Shown here: in pieces, positions 10,878 through 23,554 of the stretch
How positions within the stretch are numbered: position 1 is the first letter of the stretch
Layout: each line of letters starts with the position of its first letter
From: Heterobilharzia americana
Taxonomy: Eukaryota; Platyhelminthes; Trematoda; Strigeidida; Schistosomatidae
Assembly: GCA_944470555.2 (NCBI GenBank)
Contig: OX104128.1
Span: 60,519,257 to 60,583,256, forward strand
Direction of reading: 5' to 3'
DNA: 64,000 nucleotides
The notes under the pieces: generated by a model
Database searches by the model: none
What the model was told of the DNA's origin: nothing
Seen by the model: the letters and a program-made list of their open reading frames with translations, nothing else
Position numbers and translations under genes: made by a program

Positions 10878-11322
10878 CAAACGATCGTTTTTTTTCATCG
10901 CAGTATCCCAACCAGTTGGCTTTGATGTGTAATTCATATGAGTAGCAACAGTAGTATTGTTCAACTCCTCTACAGTATTAGACACTTTCCAATCTGATAA
11001 TTGTTCATGAAATAAATGCTCTTCAATGCATGATCGAATAGCCATTTCAAGATATGTTGATATAGCATCATAGGTGGATGATGGTTTACACTTTAACTGG
11101 ATGTCATTTAACACATCATTACCATTGATTGAAGGAGTAGATCCTGCTGTTGACGACATCATAATATCAACTCGTGAAGTAGAACAATAAGTATTCGAAA
11201 CTCGATTTCTTGCAGCCATTGTAGTTGATTTGGTAGAACTTTCAGTTTTAACAACCTCTGCATCTTCATCAATATCATCATTGTAAGAATTTATATCGGA
11301 TAAATTCTCTGAAGGTTCATTT
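10878..11322 (-). CDS. FAM13-like gene, exon with IRS..E.HLF block
   Basis: Exon of 445 nt, minus strand: acceptor TTCTTTGTCTATAG, donor CGTTTG|GTAAGT. It starts with one base completing a codon (GG + A from the 45184 exon gives Gly) and ends in phase 0. It encodes about 148 residues: an acidic Ser/Asn-rich start (NEPSENLSDINSYNDDIDED), then Ser/Thr-rich sequence, then YLEMAIRSCIEEHLFHEQ. That last segment resembles the FAM13A/B segment LLERTIRSAVEQHLF, which lies C-terminal to the RhoGAP domain in vertebrate proteins. This match, with the RhoGAP exon upstream and the EKR..RPE exon downstream in the same order, is the main basis for the FAM13 call. Confidence 0.8.
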
Positions 11323-11964
11323 CTATAGACAAAGAAGTATACAGATCAACAAGTCTATTATAAACCAGTATTGTAAAGAAGGGGATTGATAAGAATCGGA
11401 TTGTAAACAAAACCGGATTTTGTAAACTTCAGGATCAAAAGTTGACCTGATAGAGTTGAATCAGTTGAGCACTGGGTAATTGGAAATTTATTTTTCTACT
11501 TCATTGGAATTTTACAGACATATTTCATTTATAATACCGGATTTCGTCTCGTATTTCGATGGGATGACCCCTAGGCTATTGCTAGCGACGTTTCTAGTCT
11601 AAACTCGATAACAACCTACACTTTATTGCAACTTCAACACAGAACATTAATCCCTATAGTCTGCTAAGCATACTATACACTCAACAATGTAGCTCTCTTT
11701 CTCAAAACTTAATTCCAGTCAATAAGAGATGAGTTGGAAAAAAACCTGGATTAGAAGCTACTAAAACAGTTCCAGATAATCAAGTTTTATATTTTCGTTA
11801 TTTTTCACTTAACTCAACTCAAATGATCACTTTCTGTGACCATAAAGTTGTTCAACTGTCGAAAATGAAAACCATCCGATTAACGTTTTAATGGAAGAAA
11901 TATTATTTACTTTACTGCATGCATATTTAATTGATAAATCCTCAATCCTATCGTCATCAACAAG

Positions 11965-12110
11965 TGATGGAGTTGTTGCTCATTGGTTTAGGAAGTTAGC
12001 TTTCAACTAATGGGTTATGAGTCCGACTCCACCCACCGAGGTCTGAGCAACTAGGTAGTAAGTATCATTAGGTCTTATGAGATCTTGTATCCATTTTGAT
12101 CTATATCACT
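11965..12110 (+). repeat. tRNA-derived SINE-like repeat
   Basis: A-box-like gttgctcattggtttaggaag and B-box-like gagtccgactccaccc at tRNA spacing, followed by a non-tRNA tail (ggtagtaagtatcattagg). It resembles 50565-50740. Confidence 0.5.
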
Positions 12111-12207
12111 CACTCAACTGATCCAATACAATATAGCCCAGTCAACCAACTTTAAAGTGACCACAAATATTTGAGATGATGAGCAATGTTGGTAGCTCAG
12201 GAGGAGG

Positions 12208-12358
12208 ATTTTGATGGTATGATGCTCTCTGAGCTGGATAGTTAAATCGTAAGGCTTTCATTGTTATTCTAGGTGATATCATCAGCACAAACTTCAGAAT
12301 GACAATGAAAGCCTCACGATTAAAACATCCTATTCAGAGAACATAACACCATCAAAAC
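12208..12358. repeat. Fold-back element, best copy
   Basis: Arms of about 62 nt (12208-12270 and 12296-12358) are reverse complements with several mismatches and enclose ~25 nt. The outermost ends are ttttgatggt and accatcaaaa. The core aggctttcattgt pairs with acaatgaaagcct. The same arm sequence recurs at 5750, 6400, 10260, 28523 and 48706. Confidence 0.75.
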
Positions 12359-12928
12359 GAATATTGGCCTCATTAAAAGATTGCACTAAAAAAAATTCTC
12401 GAGTGAAGAACCTGCTTAACGGTGGATAGGCTTGTCTAGATATTTGAAGGTCATTAGTTCAGCAACGGAAGGAGTTGAAGAAGTGAAATAGTGCTAATTT
12501 ACATAACCTGTTCTACTTAAACAACGGGAATGCTTTAAATTTCTTCACATAACATCAAATTGTAATAAAAATGGACTTTAAATCATTAATCACACATAGG
12601 AAACGGTTGACGTAAACAACAGTACACATTTCTTTGCGACACTAGCCAACTACGTGAGAAATATTCTCCAGAAATTGGTCGTCTATATGTTAGATGTGTG
12701 CATCTTATGGAAACTATGCTTTGAAACGATAATTAGAGTACAGAGAATACTCAAAACAATGTGCAAAATGCACAAAAAAATGTTTTGTATACTGTAATGC
12801 ACTATTGAAACAATTTGCTTTTATTTATACTCAATCTATGGACGTGGATAAATAAATCTATAAAAAAAACGTTTAACCAGCACAAGCGATATGTATCCTG
12901 TATCACTTTATAATGAGACCTAGTTGGA

Positions 12929-13075
12929 GTGACTTTAAAGCTCACCCTAGTAACTGTTAGAATTACCAATTGGACTTCAATATTTCAGCTGTAAAGAAAG
13001 AGAGAGAAACGCAATTGGTTATCTCAACGGTTGTTAAGGTTGGCCTTTGAAAGGGCACACACTAGTTGTCTAAAC
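12929..13075. repeat. Inverted-repeat family X copy
   Basis: It starts gagtgactttaaagctcacc and ends with a loosely complementary ggcctttgaaagggcac. The internal block (ctagtaactgttagaattac) is shared with 13290, 58915 and 63270. Confidence 0.45.
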
Positions 13076-13289
13076 CTCGGGAAGTACAAGAGTGTTCAAT
13101 TCCGTTGTGTATTAGCCCAAAGTGTACCACTCAACTAGCCACAAAATCACGGACTATAAAGTCGATTTGCTTTACAAACCTAATGTTTAGGTATGTGCAT
13201 CGATAACTACGTATTCCATGTGATGCATGTTTTATTACTTAATAATACACTTATGAGTTTAAAAAAGGATTCAGAGCTAAGATATTTTA

Positions 13290-13440
13290 AAGACCATTCT
13301 AGCAACTGGTGAAATAATTAATCAGGTTTCGGTATTCCTGCTGTGATATGGTACTTTTTCATAAAATAAAGATACGTAATTGGGTGGCTTTCAAGGTCAC
13401 TTGCAGTCATACAATTACTAACCAATTCACAATTAAAACT
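13290..13440. repeat. Inverted-repeat family X copy
   Basis: Shares ctagcaactggtgaaataat, a tcggtattcctgctg block and tttttcataaaataa with the copy at 63270-63440. Right end ggtggctttcaaggtcactt matches the family terminus. Confidence 0.5.
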
Positions 13441-13869
13441 CTTGATAACCTTCAATTAAAAAGTTATAGAAAGTGGGCATTATATGAAAAATATAGTTAG
13501 AACACTGTTTGTTTAAACTGAGAAAAATCTGTTCATTCAGAAGGCATTTTGTCGACAAATCAATTAACTGGAAGCCCTGGATTTTCACCATAAATTACGC
13601 TACTGAATAAAGTAATAATAACGTTACGATTAATTATATCACGTTAAGTGTTAAACCATTTCAAAGAAAAAGTATGATTTTGAGCACCCAATCACAGCCA
13701 CCTGCTGCTATTCGTACAAAACGTTGTGAATGAACAGTTTTTTATTGACGACAACAGAAAAAACTTCCTCGTAGAACTCCCAAGAGGACAACACAGCTCT
13801 CCTTAAAAGAGATATGAAATCAATAGGTGTCAGGGTGTCAACATTATTATTGCAAGACAGACAGATAAT

Positions 13870-14830
13870 AAATGCAGAACCTTACGCACATATGCATCAA
13901 CTCAAGTTGGCACACTTCACAGCACTATAGAAACACAGATGGATAGTAAAAAAAACCGATATCAAACTGGATGTCAAAGATGTGCAACCATGAACAATCA
14001 GAAGACAATTAGGAATATTCGGGTTTCAGAAGATGTCAAGGAATGAATACAACTGCGCCATTGTCACCGATTTCTAGCCGCAACACCAACAGTCATAAAC
14101 AGTGGCGATCACAGTCAGGTAGCCTACATCTCTCCACATGGCTAAGAACAACACTCATGGACTTCATCGAAAGGTGCCACGTCATGGCCTCACCACCCTC
14201 AACACTCTTACAACCTAATCTAACTTCTTCCAGTATGCCACGTCGAGGAAGGCGATGAATCCGCATGAACAACATATACCCAAGCCATCACATCCCAGTT
14301 GATGAAAACTCACAACTTCATCAATCGAATTGCCTAGTACCCTTCGCCTGACCTCAACATTGCTCACACGGTGATCCCGTAAAGCGTGAGGAATCCTTCG
14401 AAGATATCTGTGATTAAACCCAATAATTGCTTCACGTCCTCTATTTTTAACAGCCACCTCTCAGAGCTGTGCAAAAGGACTTCAGCGCAGTAAACTAATC
14501 CTTTGAAAAGTAGACGGATATCTTCCCAGTCGGTGGAACAAACGACGCATGTTGACGAACCCCCAAAAGAGGCTTCTGCATATGAGCTGTGGTCTCGTCA
14601 ACAACCAGTCCGTTTGAGCTGATGTAACTCACCAAGTAAATGAAGTGGTTGACACATTCCACCACTTCACTCCCTATCATTAAGCCCTTTCTATGAATCG
14701 TTTACACAAAGGGAGGCTGTGAAGTACACCAATAACTTATGCTTGATTCAGAGACATTTAGCCTTTGTCGATATGCCCACTAACAAAGTATTTGAGAAAA
14801 CTCTCATTATCCAGTTGAACTTCAAAGGCA
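13870..14830 (-). mobile_element. Family B non-LTR, C-terminus and 3' UTR
   Basis: Read on minus: RT C-terminal part (GSEVVECVNHFIYLVSYISSNGL, then LRRIPHALRDHRVSNVEVRRRVLGNSIDEVV), then the 3' UTR shared with 18935-19560 and 62085. Stops and shifts interrupt it. The 3' end is near 13870. The apparent ORFs on the plus strand in this interval are shadows. Confidence 0.75.
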
Positions 14831-14942
14831 CAACATCCCAAAAATGTTAAAGCCACTAAGATTTCGACTCATTACTTTTGCTGGTGATAGTTCAAACTGT
14901 TACAGTAGCTACCTGAGATCGGAAGGGTTACCTTACCACGCT

Positions 14943-16432
14943 CCTGAAGAAGGGTGGGCGACTTAAGTCTTTGTAAGAACTGGTGCAGAATCATCTTACA
15001 CCCCTGTCTACACCAACCAAAATATTATGCCGCGTCATCCTGGACAGACTAGGTTCAACTGCATTACGACCGGAACAGGCTGGCTGGCCGGCTAGGGCTT
15101 GAGGAAGAACAAATCATGTGAGGATCAAAATGCAACCCTACGCCGTGCATCATCATAGAACAGAGCATAGAATGCTAGTCAACTCTCTACCTCAACTTCT
15201 TCATCCACTTTGAAAAGGCCTTCGACAGCGTCGACTGAGAAGTAATTTGACAGGCAGCTGGCTCAACACTACGGTTTCAGTGCCACAGACCTTTACCAAC
15301 ATCATTCAACAGCAGCCATATGCTACATGATGCTACATGCCAAGTGATTCACAATGGAAAGCTCAGTGATGCCTTTGAAGTGAAGATAGGAGTAAGACAG
15401 AACAGGTTGCCACCTACTATCACCGATGATCTTCCTGGTCGTGGTCGACTGAACTGCATCATGCAACAAACTGTGAGCAGTGAGCTGTGAGAAGATGGGC
15501 ATCCGTTGTTTGACCGATGAAAAGATGCTAGAAGGGGATTTGGATTTGATCACCGATGATGATTTATGTCTAATGTCTTGTCTCACAAACTCGAAGATGT
15601 ACAGGCGAAAACCAACAAGTTGGTAGAAGAGGTGGAGAAGGGAACACGGCACTTCCTTCAGGTGAATGTTGAGAAGACAGAGGTGATGAAGACACCCAAC
15701 AATCAACAATAACAACAACAACAAGAACTAATCACCATCAATGGGAGATATCGGAATGAAGTTCTCTCTCCCACCTACCTAGGCAGGGCAGCTTCGTTTC
15801 AACTACCGGTGGTACAGGCACAGATGAGGATGTCAAAGGGAGAATCGGAAATTCAGCAGGACACGTCTTCATTAACCTGAAATCAGTGTAGAGATCTACT
15901 GCACTGCACTGCACTGCACTCAGCATAAACAACAAGATCTAGATTTTCAACACCAATGTCTGTCAAGTCAGTGCTTCTATGTGATGGTTCAGAAACTTGG
16001 CACGTTACGAAAAGCATTTCCAACAAACTACAGACATTCATCAACAGCTGCCGCCTACGCTCTATCGATACTGAAGATTAGATGGCCAGAATAATAAGAA
16101 TAAGTGACAAGGAGCTCTGGCTGACTGGCAACGAACTAACCAAGAATCTATCGCCCCACGAAAATGCAGAAGAAAGTGGAGATGGATTGGATTGGACGTA
16201 TGAAGAGACCGTTTTGGAATATCACACGTCAGGTCATGCCCTCGTTTGAATGCAAAACGGGAGACGACGAGTTGGACGTTTGAGGGTGACGTGAAGGAGA
16301 TGTTGTGAGGAAGAAATGAAATCTTGAGGGCAGTCGTGGAGCCAGGTTCAAAAGACTATAGAGAATAGAATGGAATGGAGACGCGCTACTGAAGACCTAT
16401 GTTCCACTAGGAACCCAAGGGGCAAATAATAA
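14943..16432 (+). mobile_element. RTE (SR2-like) retrotransposon, 5'-truncated copy
   Basis: Plus-strand pieces in shifting frames give NFFIHFEKAFDSVD (RT motif A region), FEVKIGVRQNRLPP (motif B region), QTFINSCRLRSI-type C-terminal sequence, MDWIGRMKRP and the RTE 3' end (tgttccactaggaaccca). It is the reverse complement of 34768-36258 with few differences. Open frames on the minus strand (65 aa at 15738-15935 and 133 aa at 15323-15724) are antisense shadows. Identity begins at the position where the other copy has its endonuclease/RT deletion junction. Confidence 0.85.
15897..15921. repeat. Pentanucleotide tandem (actgc)n inside RTE copy
   Basis: Four to five copies of ctgca/actgc interrupt the RTE body. 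The same run occurs in the other copy at 35276-35300, so it predates their separation. Confidence 0.8.
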
Positions 16433-17248
16433 GTAAGAGTAACTAGAATGCTGAATGTCAATTTGGGAATCACTGTGATCGATAGCAAAAACCTATTTCT
16501 TCACATATAACGTTCCGGTTCCCACAGGGTTTAACCTCAACACATCATCCAGCATAAAATTCCAAAGAACTGTTAACTTTTAGATTTGGATAAGAAGTAA
16601 ACAACAAAGAAAGTAACTGAATGATTGATAAAATTGTTCCAAGCAACCATCCAGTTACAGTCTGCCATACATTTAAACTTGGACATGTCAGGAACGCATA
16701 AAGATATCAATGTTTATATCGTATATATATCTTTCATGAGGACCCATTAGTACTTGACGGCAATTTGGTGGATTACTCAGTGAACATAGTCTTCGTAAAA
16801 CATAAGGAGGTGATACCATGCAATTTACTGAGTGAATCTACTACCAGAATATATGAATATAAGCGCATAGAAAATAATTCAATTTGTACGTTAATCAATA
16901 ATGCAGACTGTATGTAGATCAATTTATGATTCACATTCACAAACCTTTGCACTGATCAATTCCTAAAAGCAAAATATTAAAACACCAATAAGACCAAAGG
17001 TGAATGTTAAAAATTTTCAATGTTCACATACAGATTTCAAACTGTGGCATATTGTTACAACCATTATAAAAGTCAATGTCACCAATTACACTAAAAACTT
17101 TTAAACATATCTAAGTAAAATTGAACAAATTAAGATAACTTGGGAATTGAAAAAAATTACACAATTCAATAGCTCAATCTCTTATCAATATGGAGAAAAG
17201 AAAGGAATAAGCCGAATAAAATGAAATCGGAGGTTTGTCGAGGATTTA

Positions 17249-17515
17249 TTAAATTTCAAGGTAGTATTCATCACCGACCGACACTTGTTGGAGAACCACA
17301 GATGACCTAGGACGACTGGACATCTCAGCAGTGCTGTCCCCCCAGGGATCGAACTTAAGACCTTCGGGTCTCACAGAGAACGTCCTAGTGTTCATTCGAG
17401 ATGAGATTTCCCCAAGTTCAAATGAGAAATCATGAATAGTGAGGAAAACCAAGTCGGACATGAGGACAGAGTCGAAATGAAATCCTTCTTTCAATGGAGT
17501 GGGACAAAACCATAT
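17249..17515 (-). mobile_element. Hammerhead element family 2, decayed copy
   Basis: On minus it has the family 5' region (tgaacttggggaaatctc; catgattt), a B-box-like gttcgatccctgggggg, CTGCTGAGATGTCC in place of the ribozyme core and the family tail ending in gatgaatac. Core and stem II are disrupted. Confidence 0.6.
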
Positions 17516-17724
17516 AACCACATACTTTAACTATGCACTAATACTGAATGATAGCAGATCAGATATCATGTAAAATTACAGAATTCAAAGTTGTAAGGAA
17601 ACAAAAATGTCGTAGAGCTATATATCGAAATCCCTTCTCATTTTACACAGGGGAAAATACTAGCTAGCGGACTAAATAATATCTAGAGAACTGAAATATA
17701 CTGCTGAATAACGTGAGTAGTTGG

Positions 17725-17870
17725 AAACTAGCCAGCCAGATCCGACTGATCTAAACATCGGACAGCCGTTATCGCTCGTTTATGGCTAAGCTCATTAGCG
17801 GTATACCCGCAAAAATTCAGCCGATTGAGCTGAATTAGTTCGAATTGCATGAATCTGGCTAGTTGGCTGG
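17725..17870 (-). mobile_element. Hammerhead-like element family 3, inverted copy
   Basis: Minus strand: gggtataccg CTAATGAG ctta...gagcgataacggctgtccgatgttta. Core G5 is changed to A, and GAAAC is broken by inserted bases. Outer ends (ccagccagatcc / ctagttggctgg) are complementary. Confidence 0.55.
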
Positions 17871-18089
17871 ATGATCAGTTTGCAGATGAATTACAACTTG
17901 TACGGTCAATGTTTATATTTCTCACACAGCTGAGTAGTTTTTCAACTGCCCAACTGTGGTGTCAACAGAGTTTCAATTGGAAACCACCCAGCTAAGATAA
18001 CAAGGTGTAATCTTCGTCATAAAAGTATCATGAAGTACAGAAATATACTGCTGAACAAACTGAGTGGCGAGAAGCCACTTAGCCTGGTT

Positions 18090-18260
18090 TATACAACTCA
18101 GCTAGCGAGATTCAAATGATTTAAAAAAATGCGTCTTTATGAGTTGAATTTGTCCGAGTACACTACTGATGAGCTCGTCTCCAAACAAGCGAAACGGCCG
18201 CCTGATGTTTAAGTCTCTCTGGCCTGTCCACCAAACTCTATAGATCAGCTTGAATGGTTC
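18090..18260 (+). mobile_element. Hammerhead-like element family 3, best core
   Basis: At 18158-18210: CTGATGAG, stem II gctcg/caagc with loop tctccaaa, CGAAAC, then a GC-rich self-complementary stem III (acggccgc) and gatgttt. Catalytic CUGAUGA and GAAA are intact. The cleavage triplet position reads GCC instead of GUC, and stem I pairs weakly (cacta against ctgatgt), so activity is doubtful. Confidence 0.6.
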
Positions 18261-18934
18261 ATGTCAGATATCACACCACAATCGGGCAGTCAAAAAACTA
18301 ATCACTTAGCTGTAAGAAATGTCAACGTGGATCCTGAAACTTGTGAATCATTTGAAAATTGACCATTCTACTTTTTATCCAAAGAAATGCAATACATAAG
18401 ATTGAGATTAACTAAGTTTAAACCAGTAAACGAAAAAAGTACAGAATTATGCAAATGAAATGAAACAAAAGTTGGAACTTATTGAAATGTTCCTGTCAGA
18501 GAAAATGAATGTTTGAAGAGATTCACCACGAAGTATGAGGAAGAACACATCGAGAGAAAAAACACCTTTGAAAGGAAGAAAATAAACTTATTTAACTAAA
18601 CGTCTCTGAAAAAAGAGAGAATGGAAAGCGTTTCGCTCCTCTTTTACCGATTAACTAAAGACCAAACTAAGTGGTTGATATCAGGTGATAGTACTTCTTT
18701 TCTTACCTGCTTCACTTAATAGAATGCATCTCCATACTCTCAAAATAGTGTACATATCTAGTTCAAAAAGTTAACAGGCAGCTAATGTTGATATGGATTT
18801 GGTGGTGATAAGATATGTGATTAATATGACTCTTTAAGACTCGTTACCTGGATATATCAGTAACTCGATTAGTTGATATTTTTCCAATGGGAATCAAACA
18901 CACCACTGAACAACTGACTGACTGACAAAATCAA

Positions 18935-19560
18935 CGTGGAACTTCGTACACAGGTGCATTGGTTCAAGTTGTCACACTTCACAAAAGTGCACAAAGAACA
19001 GGTGGATAGAAAAGGAGTGATACCAAAGTGGACAAAGTTGTGTGAGAGAACAAGCAGTTTGAAGAAAATGGTTAGTGAGAATATCCAAGCTTCAAAAAAT
19101 GCTAAGGAGTGAATATATCTGCGCCACCGTGACTGATCTTTAACCCTCTAACTAAGGTTTCTTAACTACTGATTCCTGTCATCTCGGGGACCACAGTCAG
19201 CTAGCCTACATCTCTCCACATGGCTAAGAACAACACTCATGGACTTCATCGAAAGGTGCCACGTCATGGCCTCCCACCCTCAACACTCTTACAACCTAAT
19301 CTAACTTCTTCCAGTATGCCACGTCGAGGAAGGCGATGAATCCACATGAACAACATATACCCAAGCCATAACATCCCAGTTGATGAAGGCTCACAACTTC
19401 ATCAATCGAATTGCCTAGTACCCTTCGCCTGACCTCAACACTGTTCACATGGTGATCCCACCAAACGCGAGGAATCCTTCGAAAACACCTATGATCAAGT
19501 ACCTGAAATGCTTCGTGAAAGTAATTGCTACTAAACGCTTCCAACAGAATCTCTGGATAC
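18935..19560 (-). mobile_element. Family B non-LTR, C-terminus and 3' UTR
   Basis: Minus-strand translation gives LDHRCFRRIPRVWWDHHVNSVEVRRRVLGNSIDEVV, almost the same as the copy at 13870-14830. The shared 3' UTR follows. Both carry the same 'GICCSCGFIAFLD' frame-shifted tail, so they derive from a close common parent. Confidence 0.75.
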
Positions 19561-19924
19561 AGAAGGAGAATGTGGTGAATTTATCACTTCCATGGTAAAC
19601 ATCATTTGATCTCGCTTCATGTTGATTGCGTAATACCGCATTTTACTCGCCTACTAGTTTCAATTCATTGAGTTGACCTCGGTCTTACAGATATCACTCC
19701 TTGGGGCATTACGTAATCTATAAGCTAGTATAATTCTTTCCTTTATTATATTTTTTGTGTCTCTGTACAATTTTATTACATAATACATAGATAGTAAATA
19801 CTATGTAAGCATGGCAACAGAAAAAGAATGTTTCATATAATATTTTTTTCAACAAAACTCAGTTATTATCATGAATCAGGAGATTGGAAGAAATATTTAT
19901 TGTATCAGAGATAACACCTTGTGG

Positions 19925-20215
19925 GTTTGGCTGGTAGCGGTGGTTTCCAACGGAAACACTGTTGACATCACAGTTGGGTAGGTGAAAAACTACTCACCTG
20001 TCGAAAATGTCAACATGGAATGTGCAATTTGTAAATCATTTGCAAACCGATCATCGTATTTTAGGAATAACGCTGAATCCAAATATGATAGCCAGACTCA
20101 GATGGTCTGAACAATTCGGTTCTGTTGTAAACTAAATTTGTCAGGGCACATCTCTGGTGAGCTCGGCATCACTCTGATCTAACTAACTAAATTTACAGAC
20201 CAACCTGAGTCGATC
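19925..20215 (+). mobile_element. Hammerhead-like element family 3, decayed
   Basis: Starts ggctggtagcggtggtttcc, passes gaaaatgtcaacatggaatg and tagccagactcagatgg, and ends with cacatctCTGGTGAGctcgg, after which stem II and GAAAC are lost. It keeps cacatc, the strand expected to pair with gatgt in stem I. Confidence 0.55.
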
Positions 20216-20689
20216 CTCAAGTTGTTCGGTAGTATGAATTACGTAATGCTTAAAAATGGCAATGAGTAGAAGACTTATCAAGACCGAGGCAACATTAACG
20301 TAGGTTAAATGACGTAACATGGTTAGAAGGACTGACGAATGCAATGAGAAATAAGAATTTCTAGGGTGGGAGAGTATGATGTGTGAGAAGACGTAATATG
20401 CTAATTAGTAGACGAAATAAAAGATTTTGAGGGTAAAATATTTTTATAGTTCATACACATTCTAACTCAAGTGACTGGGAAAACTTCTTCTGAAAGTAGA
20501 GTTTAGGCTTCAAAATATTATTGCTCTGGGAATGATTCTAATGCACAACTTAAGATCACTGACTCCCTAGTTTGAAATCATCATATGTGCTAATAACCAT
20601 TGCAATTTTGGACTGTATGGACTTGAGGAATATTAGTGAAATAAAAGGATATCATTTTATTCCGCAAATTCAGTCTCAACAATATCATC

Positions 20690-21490
20690 TGAGTACTCCA
20701 CGGAAACCAGATGACTTCCAGGGAGTAGGTCAATCTCTGTCAAGTCAAACCCATCTAAGATTATTTCCATTAGTAGGTCTATAGTAAAGTTAAATGGGAA
20801 CGATAACAGTGGGCATCAGTGGCAGACACCATTAGTTGCCATCAATTCACATGATAACTCTCCACTAGCCCTGACATGGCTGCATGAATTCCAGTAGAGA
20901 GCTTCGATTAGCGTTATATACTTGCTCAGTACGTCCTTCACAGACAGACACTGCCACAACACCTCACGGTTGGCTCAATCAAATACCATCTCTAGGTCAA
21001 CAAATATGGTAAGTATCGGCCGCCGGTAGGTAGGCCTGTGTTCCAGAGCCTGTCGGAAGGTGAAAACATGATCGATGTACCCTCGTCTAGACCCGCCTGA
21101 AACCTGCCTGGTTTCCTCAAATTTGTTGTTCTCAAGCTCCAGTAAAGCATCGAATGACTATGGACCCTAGAATCTCCGACAGGAAGTTAGTCAAACCAAT
21201 TCCCATATGCTTGTCTTAAAAAAACGTTTCTCCTTTTTTATAGACAAAAATGATCAGTGACGGGACTACCTCTGATTCCTATACGCTACCGATTCCCTCA
21301 GTTACTCCACCTAATGATTTCCTACCTACATCCTTCAAAATTTCAGGTCACAAACTATCACACCGTGCTGCTTTCCATCGTTTCAGGTTCGTTACAGCTT
21401 CCTCAGATTCAAGGAGAGTTGGAGGACTGACATCTGGGCCCCATGCCTTACCATGCAGTCAATTCTACAAAAAGTCAGTCGTAGGCCTAA
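20690..21490 (-). mobile_element. Family B non-LTR, reverse transcriptase fragment
   Basis: The sequence parallels 40565-41290 of the longer family B element on the same strand. Minus translation has EVLWQCLSVKDVLSKYI (RT) and, upstream, the segment around a 'VPSDW'-type block. Multiple stops. The 3' half is missing. Confidence 0.75.
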
Positions 21491-22459
21491 TACCTAAATA
21501 TTAGCATCCCTGTAGCACTGGTATGATGCAGCTTCATATATGTGAAGGGAATATCAGTTTCATAGAGGTTGCAAACATACTGTGCTAACAAGTACATAGG
21601 CTTCCTGTCAGTATTCTTCAATGACTTGAAACCACTAGCAAGTACTCTTCAAAGGCTTTATGTACATATCGTAAATAAAACAATTAAGCCTTTAAGTGAC
21701 AGGTAGTTGAGAGCGATTGACATGCTTCAAATGCCACAGTTCCCTGAAACTAACAACCTTGTCATTTTATTTGTATGCACTGAAATATATTTTCCCAATG
21801 TATGCAAGATTTTATGGCTGCGTGATATAATAAAGACTAGGATACTACTCTACAGATGAGTACAAAGCAATATACAATAATTCTCCAGCAAGTTAGGCAC
21901 TTCCACTAGCGAAAAAAATAGCAAGTGAGAGGCAACCGTAAATGTGACATCAATGTTACAGTATCTCTGTCGGGAACGAGAAACTTAGCAATGTATAGAA
22001 AAAAAGTACTTGGAAAGACAAATTCAGCATATAACTAGTCATAATACCATTGACCGATTCGTTGAAATATCACGGAGTAGGCAAATCGAAAGATGCCAAT
22101 TTCTATTTCTAATAACAAAAAAAAAATAAGACGAATTAAAAGGAAGCGTAAATTTATTACGTTAGGTTTTCAATTCTCAACGACTTCGTTCATCACACCT
22201 CCTCCTCCTATCCAATCCATTTGGTTTCAATTTTAGAAACTAGAAGAGTGCCATTATCCTCTCACAGCTTACTCTCACACCTATTCTATTCTACTTTATT
22301 GCCATCGAAAAGTGCATGTAACTTACAATTCATACAGGTTGCCAAGTTCGCTTGTTGAATCCCAACTGCTGAAAGACTAGTCTACTTACACAATAAACAC
22401 AAACATAGAGAAACCTAATACTAACCAACGTTCAAGTTAAAACTGTTAGATAAACAACA

Positions 22460-22680
22460 ACCTTACATCATTGTGTCAAGCGGTGACAAATACAGCTGGC
22501 CACAGAACCTGAAGATCGTGGGTTCGAGCCCTGGCGGGGTCGTGGGTGCGCACCGCTGAGGAGTCCCAAACTAGAACGAATCAGCTGTCCAGTGCTCCCA
22601 GGTTTCCTTTGTTCCTCCAACTGATGTCATTCTACGATGAATAACAACTTGAAATATTTCCAAATCCCTACAACTCCCTC
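22460..22680 (+). mobile_element. Hammerhead element family 2, near-complete core
   Basis: Has tRNA-like B box gggttcgagccctggcgg. Hammerhead at 22548-22595: gcgcaccg, CTGAGGA, stem II gtcc weakened by agaac, CGAATC for CGAAAC, then AGCTGTC and cagtgc. Two core-adjacent changes probably inactivate it. Tail cctttgttcctccaactgat is well kept. Confidence 0.75.
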
Positions 22681-22779
22681 AAAAATACCGAATAGGTTGC
22701 ATAATCATTAAAGCTTCACTTAACCGTTGGAAATATGAGAATATACGAGTGACCTTAATGGCTTCATAGACATAAGAAA

Positions 22780-23045
22780 ACTAAGCAGAACCTCGCACAC
22801 AAGTGCATCAGCTCAAGGTGCCTCACTGTACAGTAGTACACATAGATACAAAAAGAGTTATATCAAAGTGAACAAAATTGTGCAAGACAATAAACAATTT
22901 GAAGATAACGGTTAGTGCAAATATTCAAGTTTTAGATGTCAAGGAGTGAATAAATCTGCACCATTTTCATTGATTCCCAGTCGTATCACTAAGAGACCTA
23001 AACCACTGATTCCTATCGTCTCAGGGACTCCAGCCAGGTTATTTT
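22780..23045 (-). mobile_element. Family B non-LTR, 3' end fragment
   Basis: Matches the 3' UTR and last codons of family B copies (minus strand), e.g. the acctcgcacacaagtgcatc terminus and the cccgagacgatagg-type region. Confidence 0.6.
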
Positions 23046-23554
23046 ATGAAAAAAGCTAATTGGTGATTTCAGTTGTTGCTGAGGTGGCATGTGAATAGAT
23101 CGTTGATGAATAACAAGTCAACAAATCGATCTCTAAACTATTAGGAAAACAAGATGACAAAAGCTTAAAAAAAGAAAAAAGTACACAATTTGGAAGGTAT
23201 AAACCAGCCTCTACCTTACACAACATAAAATCACCTCATAGATGAGGAATGATAAAAACCAAAGTGAGCTAAGTGAATTTTCTAAATAAAAATTATATTC
23301 AGTTTACTTAGTCTGCCAAATTTATATTCAAAAAATCTATTGTATGAAGGTAAGAAAAATCTGTCCAAAAACTATTGAGTAGAAAGATGTTTCTGAAAAA
23401 AAATAAATAAATTTCATGCACGAATTCAATTCTACACATTTGAAAAGACCTAAGAACAGAATGAAATGGATCCATTTTATTTCAGCAATATCTTATCAAC
23501 ACTGATTACAACCTAGAATATCAAAATACTGAGTTTTATTGGAAAATATCACTC

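Noticed and set aside
15323..15935. Open frames of 133 and 65 codons on minus, repeated on plus at 35264-35876
   Set aside because: They are antisense to the RTE reverse transcriptase, whose sense frames carry EKAFDSVD and other RT motifs. Their conservation reflects the shared element, not a gene.
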